A stretch of DNA of 33,780 nucleotides from Woeseiaceae bacterium (lineage in GTDB: Bacteria > Pseudomonadota > Gammaproteobacteria > Steroidobacterales > Woeseiaceae), in assembly GCA_021773155.1 (NCBI GenBank), contig JAJFKQ010000111.1, positions 1 to 33,780 on the forward strand. Reading direction: 5' to 3'. The notes beneath the pieces were generated by a model that was not told where the DNA came from, searched no databases, and saw nothing but the letters and a program-made list of their open reading frames with translations. The position numbers were made by a program, and so were the translations under genes. Shown in pieces: positions 1 to 7,544 of this stretch. How positions within the stretch are numbered: position 1 is the first letter of the stretch; each line of letters begins with the position of its first letter.

Positions 1-1041
1 CCCCTCCTGTTGCTAATATTTATTACGGGAGGCTATTTCTTTGGCAATGTATATGCACTTCCAATGGGATTTCTTGCCGGCCATATCGCTTCGACGTTCA
101 TTTTGGCTTACCGGCTTCCGTACCGGTATCGGCCCCGTATCGATCTTCAGAACGCCGATGTACGCGAGATCCTGACTAACTCGGCGATGCTCACGGGCAG
201 CGGTCTGATCGCGCGTCTGCGCGGTCCGATCATGCAATACTATGGTTCACAACTCGGCGAAGGCGCAATCGCGGCCATGTCGCTGGCCGTGAAGCTTTGC
301 AGGCCAATATTTCAAACCTCCCTTATGGGAGTCCATATGATTGTGTTCTCTCGCTCCGCCAGAGAGGTCGCAAAGGGTAACGTCGACAAACTCGCAGACA
401 TTTATGACTACGCGTTATCAGCGGTGCTTATCGGGACGATGCCGATCGCGGTCTGGATGACGTTTAATGGAGAACCATTGATCAACGTGTTGTTCCTGCG
501 CGGCGAATTCACCGGTTCTATGGCCGCGCTGACCGTTCTGGCGTTGCTTGGGGCAACTGCGACCATCGTGTTCCAGGGCCTTGTGAAACTGCTGTCGGAA
601 TCTTTCTATGCCATGCACCGGATCACAATTCCGATAGTGGCAATGCCACTCGGCACGGTCGTATTCTTTGTTGCCACAAAATATTTGAGCGAATCCTATG
701 GGATATTTGGACTAACACTTGCAAGCTCGTCGGTGTCCTTCATGATGACGATCGTAATGACGTTCATTCTGGCGTTCATCCTGCCGAGATTTTCCGCATT
801 ACTGATCGTCAGACGTATCGTTTTATATTTCGTTCTGGCGGCTATTGCAGGGTTCGCGGGTGTTGAGATCTCCGCGTTTGCCGGGCTCACCGGTCTGCCC
901 CGGCTTGTTGTTTCATTTGCAGTGCTGTTCATCCCGTATGCCGGGGTATTGTGGATTATTCGAGAAACAATCTTCGTCCGAATTATGCGATCTGTCCGCA
1001 CCGCCACCGCTCCCGGCAATCGCAAACCCAAGGCGTCTTGA
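1..1041 (+). CDS. MurJ/MviN-like lipid-linked oligosaccharide flippase, 5' truncated by window edge
   Basis: This is a polytopic membrane protein of the MOP exporter superfamily, MurJ/Wzx type, expected to flip undecaprenyl-linked sugar units across the inner membrane. The open frame continues to base 1 without a stop, and the TTG at position 10 lies inside a hydrophobic helix, so the true start is to the left. About 346 residues are visible against roughly 500 for complete family members. The segment around LFLRGEFT followed by a hydrophobic stretch and a conserved FYAMHR is typical of MurJ. The C-terminus is basic and cytoplasmic. It ends 21 bases before the convergent GNAT gene. The setting favours an exopolysaccharide flippase over the housekeeping lipid II flippase, but this is inference. 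Confidence 0.82.
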   Translation, partial: PLLLLIFITGGYFFGNVYALPMGFLAGHIASTFILAYRLPYRYRPRIDLQNADVREILTNSAMLTGSGLIARLRGPIMQYYGSQLGEGAIAAMSLAVKLCRPIFQTSLMGVHMIVFSRSAREVAKGNVDKLADIYDYALSAVLIGTMPIAVWMTFNGEPLINVLFLRGEFTGSMAALTVLALLGATATIVFQGLVKLLSESFYAMHRITIPIVAMPLGTVVFFVATKYLSESYGIFGLTLASSSVSFMMTIVMTFILAFILPRFSALLIVRRIVLYFVLAAIAGFAGVEISAFAGLTGLPRLVVSFAVLFIPYAGVLWIIRETIFVRIMRSVRTATAPGNRKPKAS

Positions 1042-1062
1042 CCGCGTGATTACCGTTCCGCG

Positions 1063-2106
1063 TTATGACGGGTACGGACGGATCGCCTCATCCCCGCGCC
1101 ACATTGTCAGGTGCAATGGTCCGGATAGACTGGAGCTACCCTTACCCCACCAGAAAGCCGGCGTTCGCGACCGTTCGACAAAACCAATTCGCTTCAATGC
1201 GGCGGAAAACGTCGGGCACAATGCTCTGCAAGCCACCTTCGCAGCACCGCCTTTGGCGAGGATCTTGGACGTCTCGGTAACGAGCCACGCATAATGTTCG
1301 GCCGAATTTTGAGACGCTTGTACATGTAACAAATTTGCCTCACAGGCGCCATTTCGCTCGAAGAGGCGGCTAATCGTAAGACCAATCGGTTTATCGTCGG
1401 CATAGCCTACAAGCCAAAGGAACTTACCCATGTCGCGCGGCGCCTTTTCCAACCAGGCGCGTTCCCATTGGCTGCACATGCATGCGAGCGCGTAATCAGC
1501 ACTGGGTTCCACCAGCGGCAGCGGGTCGCCTGCCCGGTACTCGGAAATCACGCCGTCCTCTATCGCTGCGGCTGAACGACGATGCCACACAGGTATCGAC
1601 AGTGTGTGGGCCAGACGGGTTCGCAGTTTTCCGCGTGGGACGTGAAGCCGACCAAGCAACGAGTCTACAAGCGCGCCGCTTGTCAGTGGTAGTGAGTAAT
1701 TAGTCGTGTCCGGCAATTTTTGCCAGCCCATTAGCGGCAGAATATCTTGCGTCATCCAGGTACCCGCCATTGCAAACATTGGCTCTGGTTCCTTCATAAA
1801 CATGCGCATGAGTCTCAATCCCAGCCCTACGGGCCGGTACTCAGGAAGACATAACCACTCGCAGGGCTCCCGAACGCGGATGAATTCGTCGCCGTATCGA
1901 TATAAATGACTCGACGAGTCAAGCATCGCAATGCAACGATCTCCGTCAAACGCCAGCAGCGTATCCGCCTGCTCGCGAGCCGAATAACGCCAGCGGAAGA
2001 ACTGCTCCGAGAGTTCCTGAGGCCAATTATCCGTACTTTGGGATTGGCGCAATAGCCGAACTGCAGGCAGATGGTCGGCGCACAAGCGCTCGATCTTTAT
2101 CGTCAT
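1063..2106 (-). CDS. GNAT-family N-acyltransferase, last gene of the aminoacyl-ACP operon
   Basis: A protein of about 347 residues with GNAT features. An acyl-donor binding motif of the R/Q-x-x-G-x-G type (YRPVGLG) sits near residues 90-96, followed by a helix rich in Leu, Met and Arg. A second GNAT-like region lies toward the C-terminus (LLHVQASQNSAEHYAW, then RIGFVERSR). An FFRWRYS segment resembles the LNWRYS segment of the divergent GNAT-like gene at 4729, so the two are probably related. I placed the start at the ATG at 2106 because MTIKIERL is a natural GNAT beginning. A GTG at 2151 would add 15 residues, and neither start has a strong ribosome site. It follows an acyl carrier protein gene by about 115 bases, so the donor may be acyl-ACP rather than acetyl-CoA. 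The acceptor is unknown. Confidence 0.75.
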   Translation of the reverse strand: MTIKIERLCADHLPAVRLLRQSQSTDNWPQELSEQFFRWRYSAREQADTLLAFDGDRCIAMLDSSSHLYRYGDEFIRVREPCEWLCLPEYRPVGLGLRLMRMFMKEPEPMFAMAGTWMTQDILPLMGWQKLPDTTNYSLPLTSGALVDSLLGRLHVPRGKLRTRLAHTLSIPVWHRRSAAAIEDGVISEYRAGDPLPLVEPSADYALACMCSQWERAWLEKAPRDMGKFLWLVGYADDKPIGLTISRLFERNGACEANLLHVQASQNSAEHYAWLVTETSKILAKGGAAKVACRALCPTFSAALKRIGFVERSRTPAFWWGKGSSSLSGPLHLTMWRGDEAIRPYPS

Positions 2107-2220
2107 ATTCGACTGAGGTGCAAGAACACCCACTCGATCATATGAATGCACGTCAACATAAAATCCTGCATCCTATAGTCGCGTGTTACGCGGGTTGGGC
2201 TTCGGGTAGCTGATGGCACA

Positions 2221-2487
2221 TCACATCTGCACGGTCTTGGCGCGTACGATTTTGCCTATATCGGTAATAGTACCCAAGAACTCCGCGCTCATTTCATGTG
2301 GCTCAATTTCAACACCGAATTTCTCGTCGATGAATAGTACCAGCTTCATGATCCCTATCGAATCTACGATAGCGCCGGCAATCAGTGGTGTTGAATCGTC
2401 CAGATTCTCGGCTGGCTCCCCCGGCAAGAACTCTTTTAGGACGAATTCTTTTACCGCATCTTCTATCTGTCGATGGCTATCTGTCAT
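2221..2487 (-). CDS. Acyl/peptidyl carrier protein (ACP 1)
   Basis: A small acidic four-helix carrier protein of 88 residues. The phosphopantetheine attachment serine is Ser43 within IVDSIGIMKLV, a canonical D-S-x-G-x motif. Helix 3 (EFLGTITDIGKIV) also fits. It would carry an acyl or aminoacyl thioester between enzymes in the cytoplasm. I chose the ATG at 2487, which has GGAG about 12 bases upstream. The frame stays open to a TTG at 2532 that overlaps the stop of the diiron oxygenase gene, and an ATG at 2505 is also possible. The gene lies directly after that oxygenase and before a GNAT gene. Two different carrier proteins in one operon suggest separate partners or two steps. Confidence 0.9.
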   Translation of the reverse strand: MTDSHRQIEDAVKEFVLKEFLPGEPAENLDDSTPLIAGAIVDSIGIMKLVLFIDEKFGVEIEPHEMSAEFLGTITDIGKIVRAKTVQM

Positions 2488-2528
2488 CGTTGTACCCGTC
2501 TCCATGCGCGCGCCTGTTGCAGGCTGTC

Positions 2529-3392
2529 TCAAAATCCAATATCTGCGTAGTATTTCGCAAGGCCTTCAGACCAGGGCCTCATGAGGTCTCTTCGTTCATT
2601 ACTGGCGATCACTTCAGTCCGAAGCCGCATGCCGTTCTCCAGCCCCAGAGCGCGATAGACGGCTGGGTTACAGGCTGACTGGTAGATGTATTCCTGGTAG
2701 GTAGCCATCAGGTCTTTCGCCGCTCGCAGCTCCGAACTGAGATTCTTCTTTTTGGCACGGGAGAGGTTTTCTTCAATCATCGCCTTGTCCCAGGCTTTGT
2801 GACGGGCCTCATCGATCAGATGGTATTTATGAACCTGATGTGCGCTGGTATCCATATCGGAATCTTTAACAGCCTTCTGGTTGATGAACCCAAGATAGCT
2901 TTCCAAAATGTATGTTCGACCGTAGAAGAGTATGTCTTCCACTTCCGGTGAAAATTTTGGCTGCTCTACTGCGAAAGCACGATCCGGAAACACCGAGCCA
3001 TGGTAGCGCAGGCAGAATTCTGCCAGCATGTAGGTATGCGAGTTTTCCTCATGGATGAAACGCTGAATATACTTGCTGGACACAGGGTCCTCACCAACAC
3101 GTTTGTCCCTGTAAAGCCTCGGTTCCAAGGCAGCAACCAGAGCCTGTTCTCCGTGAATGTTCACGGAAAAGAAATTTATCGCCTCGAGAAGTGATAGCCG
3201 CCATTTTTGTTCGTCGTCCAGATCACCGTAAATCGGTAAATTGCGCAGCGACAAAAAATCTTCGGGAAACTGCCACCGATCCCCGTTTAGCGTCTCCTGG
3301 TATTCAACTCGATTAAACGGATCGTACTTCTTCTTATCTGATGCCGTAATGAGTTTTCGAGCGACTACCTGAAAAGTATTCTTTTGTGACAT
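2529..3392 (-). CDS. AurF-like diiron oxygenase
   Basis: A 287-residue all-helical ferritin-like protein with a complete candidate diiron ligand set: Glu82 (HGEQ), Glu116 and His119 (EENSH), Glu164 (ILES), His191, Glu195 and His198 (HLIDEARH). The E-x2-H and H-x3-E-x2-H spacings match the seven-ligand pattern known for the arylamine N-oxygenase AurF. Family members oxidise amines to hydroxylamine or nitro groups, and related diiron enzymes hydroxylate carrier-bound aminoacyl groups. It is flanked by two carrier protein genes, 63 bases after one and overlapping or abutting the other, so a carrier-bound amino acid is a likely substrate. That substrate is inference. It is too short and lacks the motif order for an acyl-ACP desaturase. 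The ATG at 3392 is a good start. Confidence 0.82.
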   Translation of the reverse strand: MSQKNTFQVVARKLITASDKKKYDPFNRVEYQETLNGDRWQFPEDFLSLRNLPIYGDLDDEQKWRLSLLEAINFFSVNIHGEQALVAALEPRLYRDKRVGEDPVSSKYIQRFIHEENSHTYMLAEFCLRYHGSVFPDRAFAVEQPKFSPEVEDILFYGRTYILESYLGFINQKAVKDSDMDTSAHQVHKYHLIDEARHKAWDKAMIEENLSRAKKKNLSSELRAAKDLMATYQEYIYQSACNPAVYRALGLENGMRLRTEVIASNERRDLMRPWSEGLAKYYADIGF

Positions 3393-3455
3393 TGTTAACT
3401 ACGGCCTCCATACTATCGGCAAGATCCGACATACTTGCTGTTCTCGAACACCCGG

Positions 3456-3716
3456 CTACTCGAGAAACGTCTGGCAGATCCTGTCGATGCTCTCTAACAT
3501 ATCCGGCTCAAGTTCCGTCGCATCGATTTCGATCTCACCGAGCTCTTCAATGAGTAGAAATAACTCCAAAACATCAACTGACGTAATCAACCCTTCCTCA
3601 ATAATCTTAGTCTGATCGGTAAACGTTGCCTCGTCAACAGACGGCGCCTTGCTGCGAATCCATTCACGCAGCACCTGTCTTGCATCCGAGTTGTTGGCTG
3701 GCATATTACTATTCAT
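3456..3716 (-). CDS. Acyl/peptidyl carrier protein (ACP 2), partner of the ligase
   Basis: An acidic carrier protein of 86 residues. The modification site is Ser46 in EGLITSVDVLELFLLIEEL. The usual Asp before the serine is Thr here, while the serine and the following hydrophobic-acidic helix 2 are kept. The ATG at 3716 overlaps the stop codon of the amino acid:carrier protein ligase in an ATGA junction, with a GGTGG element upstream, so the two are translationally coupled. Known ligases of this class charge a carrier protein encoded beside them, which makes this the most likely acceptor of the activated amino acid. The unusual T-S motif might affect which phosphopantetheinyl transferase or ligase recognises it, but it does not remove the attachment residue. 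Confidence 0.88.
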   Translation of the reverse strand: MNSNMPANNSDARQVLREWIRSKAPSVDEATFTDQTKIIEEGLITSVDVLELFLLIEELGEIEIDATELEPDMLESIDRICQTFLE

Positions 3717-4606
3717 CCTGCCACCAGATCTTCAAATCCCGGCCAGCTATCAGTATCCGTGCCAAAATGACCCAGGAACGCGAACAACCAGCGCTCAATG
3801 CCAAAGGCAACGCAGCCTGAAAATACCTCGCTCCCCTGGCACGAAATATCGAAGGTTTCTCCAAAAGAGCTCTGGTGAAAATTGATCGATCCAATGGCGA
3901 GGTGTCCGTCATAAACCATCTCGTGTTTGAGCGGAGCAACTTTTTGCATAATATATTTTCTATTTGTGGGTGCATTGAAAAACGGATCAGTGGCGCGTTC
4001 CAGTACAACCGGTAACGACAGGCGTTCGAAGAAGCCAACTACGATCTGTTTGAACTGCTCCAGATATTCCTGTACATCGCCTTGCGCACCCACACAGACC
4101 ACTTCACGCATCGTGAACGCCGTCTGCCGTTCCAAGGGAGTCAAGCTTTCCTCTTTGCGAAAGCATGTTGACCGAAGCGTAACAAAGCACGTACCCGGCA
4201 GATCCTGTCCACTCATGGACATGTAGACAGGGAAGCAAGCCGCCGGCGCCAGGCATTGGTGAACAGGTGAGGTTTCCGTGAGTCGCAATGCATCGTCCGA
4301 AGAAATCGGATCGTCTGCAAAAGCGTTGAGATTGTCATCATCGGGCAACAACGAAACCGGGAACATGACCTGATGCGGAAAAGATTTGAAATACTCGAGC
4401 TTGTTAAGCTGCGCCGCAGAAACCAAAGGCGAGAACTGCCGTTCTTCCGCGCCAAATTGCTGTGCCCAGTGAGCAAACAAGCGATCAATATCCTGTGCCA
4501 GGCCTAATACTGCACCGCCCAAGACCGCTTGCTTATCTTGGGTTACTTGCAGTCCGTCGACTTCATTTAAGTTAAAAATTGTATCTCCATCACTATCGCT
4601 TGCCAT
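3713..4606 (-). CDS. Amino acid:[acyl-carrier-protein] ligase, class II aaRS (atypical SerRS) homologue
   Basis: A 297-residue protein matching the catalytic core of atypical seryl-tRNA synthetases but lacking a tRNA-binding domain. Motif 2 appears as CFRKEES with Arg150 and Glu152, then FTMREVVCVG. Motif 3 appears as GCVAFGIERWLFAFL. Cys124, Glu168 and Cys265 sit where a zinc-binding Cys/Glu/Cys set is reported for the Bradyrhizobium enzyme family that loads Gly or Ala onto carrier proteins. It would use ATP to make an aminoacyl-adenylate and transfer it to a phosphopantetheine arm. The coupled carrier gene (ATGA overlap) supports this strongly. The amino acid cannot be read from the sequence. 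The start is uncertain: ATG at 4606 is used here, and a TTG at 4627 adds 7 residues. No strong ribosome site was seen. Confidence 0.87.
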   Translation of the reverse strand: MASDSDGDTIFNLNEVDGLQVTQDKQAVLGGAVLGLAQDIDRLFAHWAQQFGAEERQFSPLVSAAQLNKLEYFKSFPHQVMFPVSLLPDDDNLNAFADDPISSDDALRLTETSPVHQCLAPAACFPVYMSMSGQDLPGTCFVTLRSTCFRKEESLTPLERQTAFTMREVVCVGAQGDVQEYLEQFKQIVVGFFERLSLPVVLERATDPFFNAPTNRKYIMQKVAPLKHEMVYDGHLAIGSINFHQSSFGETFDISCQGSEVFSGCVAFGIERWLFAFLGHFGTDTDSWPGFEDLVAG

Positions 4607-4658
4607 TACCAGCGCGAATTCTAGCAATTATTCCGGCCGTTGTGGTAGACGGACTTCC

Positions 4659-4688
4659 TTGACTTTGTTCATATAACAGTCATATATC
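4659..4688 (+). promoter_or_regulatory. Candidate sigma-70 promoter for the divergent GNAT-like gene
   Basis: A TTGACT -35 box (4659-4664) and a TATATC -10 box (4683-4688) are separated by 18 bases and lie about 40 bases before the TTG start at 4729. The site is in the only divergent gap between the aminoacyl-ACP operon and the second GNAT-like gene. The reverse-strand promoter of the operon must also lie in or near this gap, but I could not pick a convincing pair of boxes there. Read by eye only. Confidence 0.45.
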
Positions 4689-4728
4689 GAGAGCTTTATT
4701 ATCAATCTCTACGCTGGGGTACGACGAA

Positions 4729-5763
4729 TTGAGAATTATCGAATACAGTCCGGAGTGGTACGACGCAGTCGCGCGTGCGGTAGAGCCCATAAAACAGGAG
4801 TCAGCTTTGACTCATCGTCCATTTGTCGACTACTACTATACGTCGCAGGACTGGTGCAAGCTCCTGCTGGCTCTCGACATTAACGACAGGGTCGTGGGTA
4901 CGCTCGGCGTGGACCGCATGAGATTTGAATCCGAGTCAGGAGAGATGATTCTCGGCTTCAGCAGTAACTACAATTCATTCCTTCCGGGTGTCGGATCATT
5001 TCTGTTTTTGCGGCGGCTGAACGAATGTCCCCTGGGACTGGTATTTTGGACTACGGAAGATACCCAAAAAGTGATCAGGTCCCTTGGATGGACTTACTTC
5101 CCTGACATCAGGCGACACTACCTGAATTACTCGTACCCCGCGTTCCCGAAGGAACCCGTGTGGCGAAAGGCGGCCAAGGGTATTTTGAGGCGCTTACCCG
5201 GCAAAAAGATTGGCGACTACGCGTCGCGGCTTCAAGGCGCGGTTGAAGCAGGTGTTTCGATTCAATCTGAGCGTTCATTTACAAATGACCTGTTACCGCA
5301 AGAGTCGCCGTTCGCGTTTCGATTTGCCCCGGATATCGCTTACCTGAATTGGAGATACAGTACCGAGCTTTCGTTTGTCCGGTATCGACTATTTCGTATT
5401 TTGGTGGATCAAACAACCGTCGGATACGTGGTTATCAACGACATGCCGGACCGTCTGGTCGTGGCCCAGTGTGACGGAGTGGATCCGATGACCCTGGCAT
5501 ATGGGGTGATGTCATGTATCGTTGAAGTAGGCAAGCACGATCAAAATCCCAGAACAGTCATGCTCACATCATCAAATCAGAAGATGCAGGAGATTTACCG
5601 CAAGTTCGGATTTCGCGCCAGTACATCAGACGAGTGTTTCGCTGTGGGAGGATATAGGCAGGATGTCGCGTTGAATCAGGATACGTCCAACTGGCTTATT
5701 AATTTTGATTGGGGCAACAATGAACTGCAGGGCCCGTTCCTGGATCAGACAGCGTCTGAATAA
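4729..5763 (+). CDS. GNAT-like acyltransferase, divergent from the aminoacyl-ACP operon
   Basis: A 344-residue protein that looks like two GNAT-like halves. The first half begins MRIIEYSPEWYDAV, a typical GNAT N-terminus, and contains the segment GVGSFLFLRRL. The second half begins near APDIAYLNWRYS and ends with EIYRKFGFRAS, the usual C-terminal GNAT strand and helix. The LNWRYS element resembles FFRWRYS in the GNAT at 1063-2106. The start is a TTG preceded by GGGG about 11 bases upstream, and no better in-frame ATG precedes it. Its 3' end overlaps the convergent sulfotransferase by 19 bases. It may transfer an acyl or aminoacyl group to a sugar or lipid, but the donor and acceptor are unknown. 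FemAB-like ligases are an alternative fold assignment. Confidence 0.68.
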   Translation: MRIIEYSPEWYDAVARAVEPIKQESALTHRPFVDYYYTSQDWCKLLLALDINDRVVGTLGVDRMRFESESGEMILGFSSNYNSFLPGVGSFLFLRRLNECPLGLVFWTTEDTQKVIRSLGWTYFPDIRRHYLNYSYPAFPKEPVWRKAAKGILRRLPGKKIGDYASRLQGAVEAGVSIQSERSFTNDLLPQESPFAFRFAPDIAYLNWRYSTELSFVRYRLFRILVDQTTVGYVVINDMPDRLVVAQCDGVDPMTLAYGVMSCIVEVGKHDQNPRTVMLTSSNQKMQEIYRKFGFRASTSDECFAVGGYRQDVALNQDTSNWLINFDWGNNELQGPFLDQTASE

Positions 5764-6647
5764 CCATATTGCGCCAGGGAATCGGCAATGCATGATGTCA
5801 GTTCCGATACTTGATCTGACGACAAATCCGTCAAGAATGCTTGTTTTCTGCTGGAGTCTATTCGGCTTCTGCGGATACGATTCGCTAAGTCGTCTTGGAA
5901 TTCAATTTCGGAAAACTCACACAAATCGCGTATCTGACCGATCGGGTCGATTATGAAATCTTCATAACGAATTGTGCAAACACTGTCCCCCCCAATCCGA
6001 TTCGCGTCTAGTTCAACACTCTTGACGAGAATCTCCCACGCAATGCCTGCCAAAACCAGGAAAGAATGGTTACTTGACTCCCACAGGGACTGATGCTGCT
6101 CATTCAACGAACCCAAATACCAGTTGTCAGGTCCAAGATATCCCGTCCACCACTCCATCTGGAGGAATGAATTGGCGACAGCACGACCATCGCGAACGAT
6201 GTGAACAAATTTTGCTTCCGGGAATATTTCCTTAAAAAAATCGACCCGGGACCAACCTGTGTATTTGTGGACGAAAATCTGTTTTCCCTGCGCGTGACAT
6301 CTGTCGAAAAAGAATTTTCGAAATGATTGTCTGAGCTCGGGGGTAACATCTGAAGCTCGAAGGTTTCTGCAACTATTCGAATATATCGGTGAAACCTTTT
6401 CGCTTATTAGCCGGTACGCTTCTGAGGGAGCAAATCTCAAGCCCCCTTTTTTCGTATGCTTTCCGAGTGGAGACCGAAATAATCTGCTGTTCAGCGGTCC
6501 CTTCGAATTGAAAAGCGGAAAATTATCGTCGACATTCGAAACAAATCCAACGCCGCGATGCTGCGATATCAACTCGTGCACGAACGACGAACCGCTTCGG
6601 CCAGAGCCAACTATGAATACGATCTTTATATTAGAGTCAGCGGACAT
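5745..6647 (-). CDS. PAPS-dependent sulfotransferase
   Basis: A 300-residue cytosolic sulfotransferase. The 5'-phosphosulfate binding loop is GSGRSGSS at residues 14-21 and is followed by a helix. The 3'-phosphate binding motif is HIVRDGRAVANS with Arg152 and Ser160. Length and motif order match Sulfotransfer_1/3 families. It would transfer sulfate from PAPS to a hydroxyl or amine of a sugar or lipid-linked intermediate. It is the last gene of the export operon, 40 bases after the BY-kinase gene, which points to a sulfated exported polysaccharide. The ATG at 6647 has no clear ribosome site. No PAPS synthesis genes are in the window. Sulfation of a small molecule made by the nearby ACP operon cannot be excluded. 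Confidence 0.87.
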   Translation of the reverse strand: MSADSNIKIVFIVGSGRSGSSFVHELISQHRGVGFVSNVDDNFPLFNSKGPLNSRLFRSPLGKHTKKGGLRFAPSEAYRLISEKVSPIYSNSCRNLRASDVTPELRQSFRKFFFDRCHAQGKQIFVHKYTGWSRVDFFKEIFPEAKFVHIVRDGRAVANSFLQMEWWTGYLGPDNWYLGSLNEQHQSLWESSNHSFLVLAGIAWEILVKSVELDANRIGGDSVCTIRYEDFIIDPIGQIRDLCEFSEIEFQDDLANRIRRSRIDSSRKQAFLTDLSSDQVSELTSCIADSLAQYGYSDAV

Positions 6648-6687
6648 TACAGCGGACGCGACGACCTTTCGTCTGGTTGGTCACAGG

Positions 6688-7527
6688 CTAGTAATAGTAA
6701 CCGGTGACGGCATCTTCTGACCGATTGAGAACCACACCCAGCAGTGGTAACTCTTGAAGGATGTCGATGCCCTTTTGCAATACGTCGCGTGACGTTCTGC
6801 CCTCACTTACAACGATCAGAAACGCGTCTGCTAACGGAGTAAAAGCCAATACATCATCTGTTGCCAGATATGGCGGCAAATCGCAAATAATAATCCTCCC
6901 AGGATCGGATCCGCGGAGCTCACTGATCAGGGTAGCTACCTTGGGCGATGAAATTGTTTCAGATGAATTTTCGTAAACCTCAGTATTGGGTAATATGGCA
7001 ATTCGCTCCGTCCCTTCAGGCCTGAAGAGCACCTCATCGAGTTCAGCCGATCCATCAAGATAATCGGATAATCCCTTGGAGGGGGCGACATCGAATTGTC
7101 GACAAATTGTTGGTCTTCGCAAATCAAGCTCAAGCAAAACTACTGACAGAGTGACTTCCCTGGCAAGACTGAGTGCCAAATTCACGGCGGTCAGTGATTT
7201 GCCATCGCCTTGCGATGCACTCGTCACGCCAATTACATGCCAGTTGTTCTGGCGTATGCGCCGCAACGCCCTGGTTCGAAGCATTTTGTACGCAGAGCGC
7301 ACGCTCTCGTCCTGTGAGTCGTTGAGGATAACTCTACTCTCAGACCCTTCGACAGAGAGCGTCGGTTCGACACGGAGTGTTTCGATCCATTTTTCACCCT
7401 CGTTGTCCTGAGGCAGCGGTTCTTGCGTCAGCGTGTCGACACCTGAACGCCGTTTTGCCTTTTTACCGCCTGCAGACTTACGCCTGTTCTCTTTTGCCCA
7501 GTTGAGTGTTTTTACAATCTTGCTCAT
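6688..7527 (-). CDS. CpsD/CapB-family bacterial tyrosine kinase (BY-kinase)
   Basis: A 279-residue cytoplasmic P-loop kinase that pairs with the membrane co-polymerase to control chain length and export. The Walker A loop is SASQGDGKS (residues 103-111), Walker A' is VVLLELDLRRP (129-139), and Walker B is IIICDLPP (212-219). The A' motif has Glu where an Asp is more usual. The C-terminus ends in GYYY, so the autophosphorylation cluster is only three tyrosines. The first 30 residues are strongly basic. The ATG at 7527 has AAGGA about 6 bases upstream and lies 17 bases after the co-polymerase stop. The separate kinase and co-polymerase arrangement is less common in proteobacterial Wzc systems but usual in GumC/exosortase-type loci. 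Confidence 0.9.
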   Translation of the reverse strand: MSKIVKTLNWAKENRRKSAGGKKAKRRSGVDTLTQEPLPQDNEGEKWIETLRVEPTLSVEGSESRVILNDSQDESVRSAYKMLRTRALRRIRQNNWHVIGVTSASQGDGKSLTAVNLALSLAREVTLSVVLLELDLRRPTICRQFDVAPSKGLSDYLDGSAELDEVLFRPEGTERIAILPNTEVYENSSETISSPKVATLISELRGSDPGRIIICDLPPYLATDDVLAFTPLADAFLIVVSEGRTSRDVLQKGIDILQELPLLGVVLNRSEDAVTGYYY

Positions 7528-7544
7528 TCGTTTTCCTTATCCTG

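Noticed and set aside
845-1294. Plus-strand frame of 149 codons spanning the flippase and GNAT ends
   Set aside because: It lies out of frame across two convergent real genes, has no family features and no ribosome site.
2529-3392. Acyl-ACP desaturase or ribonucleotide reductase small subunit
   Set aside because: The ligand spacing E...ExxH...E...HxxxExxH with an extra His fits AurF better, and the length is shorter than those families.
3713-4606. Ordinary seryl-tRNA synthetase
   Set aside because: The protein is too short, lacks the tRNA-binding region, and is coupled to a carrier protein gene.
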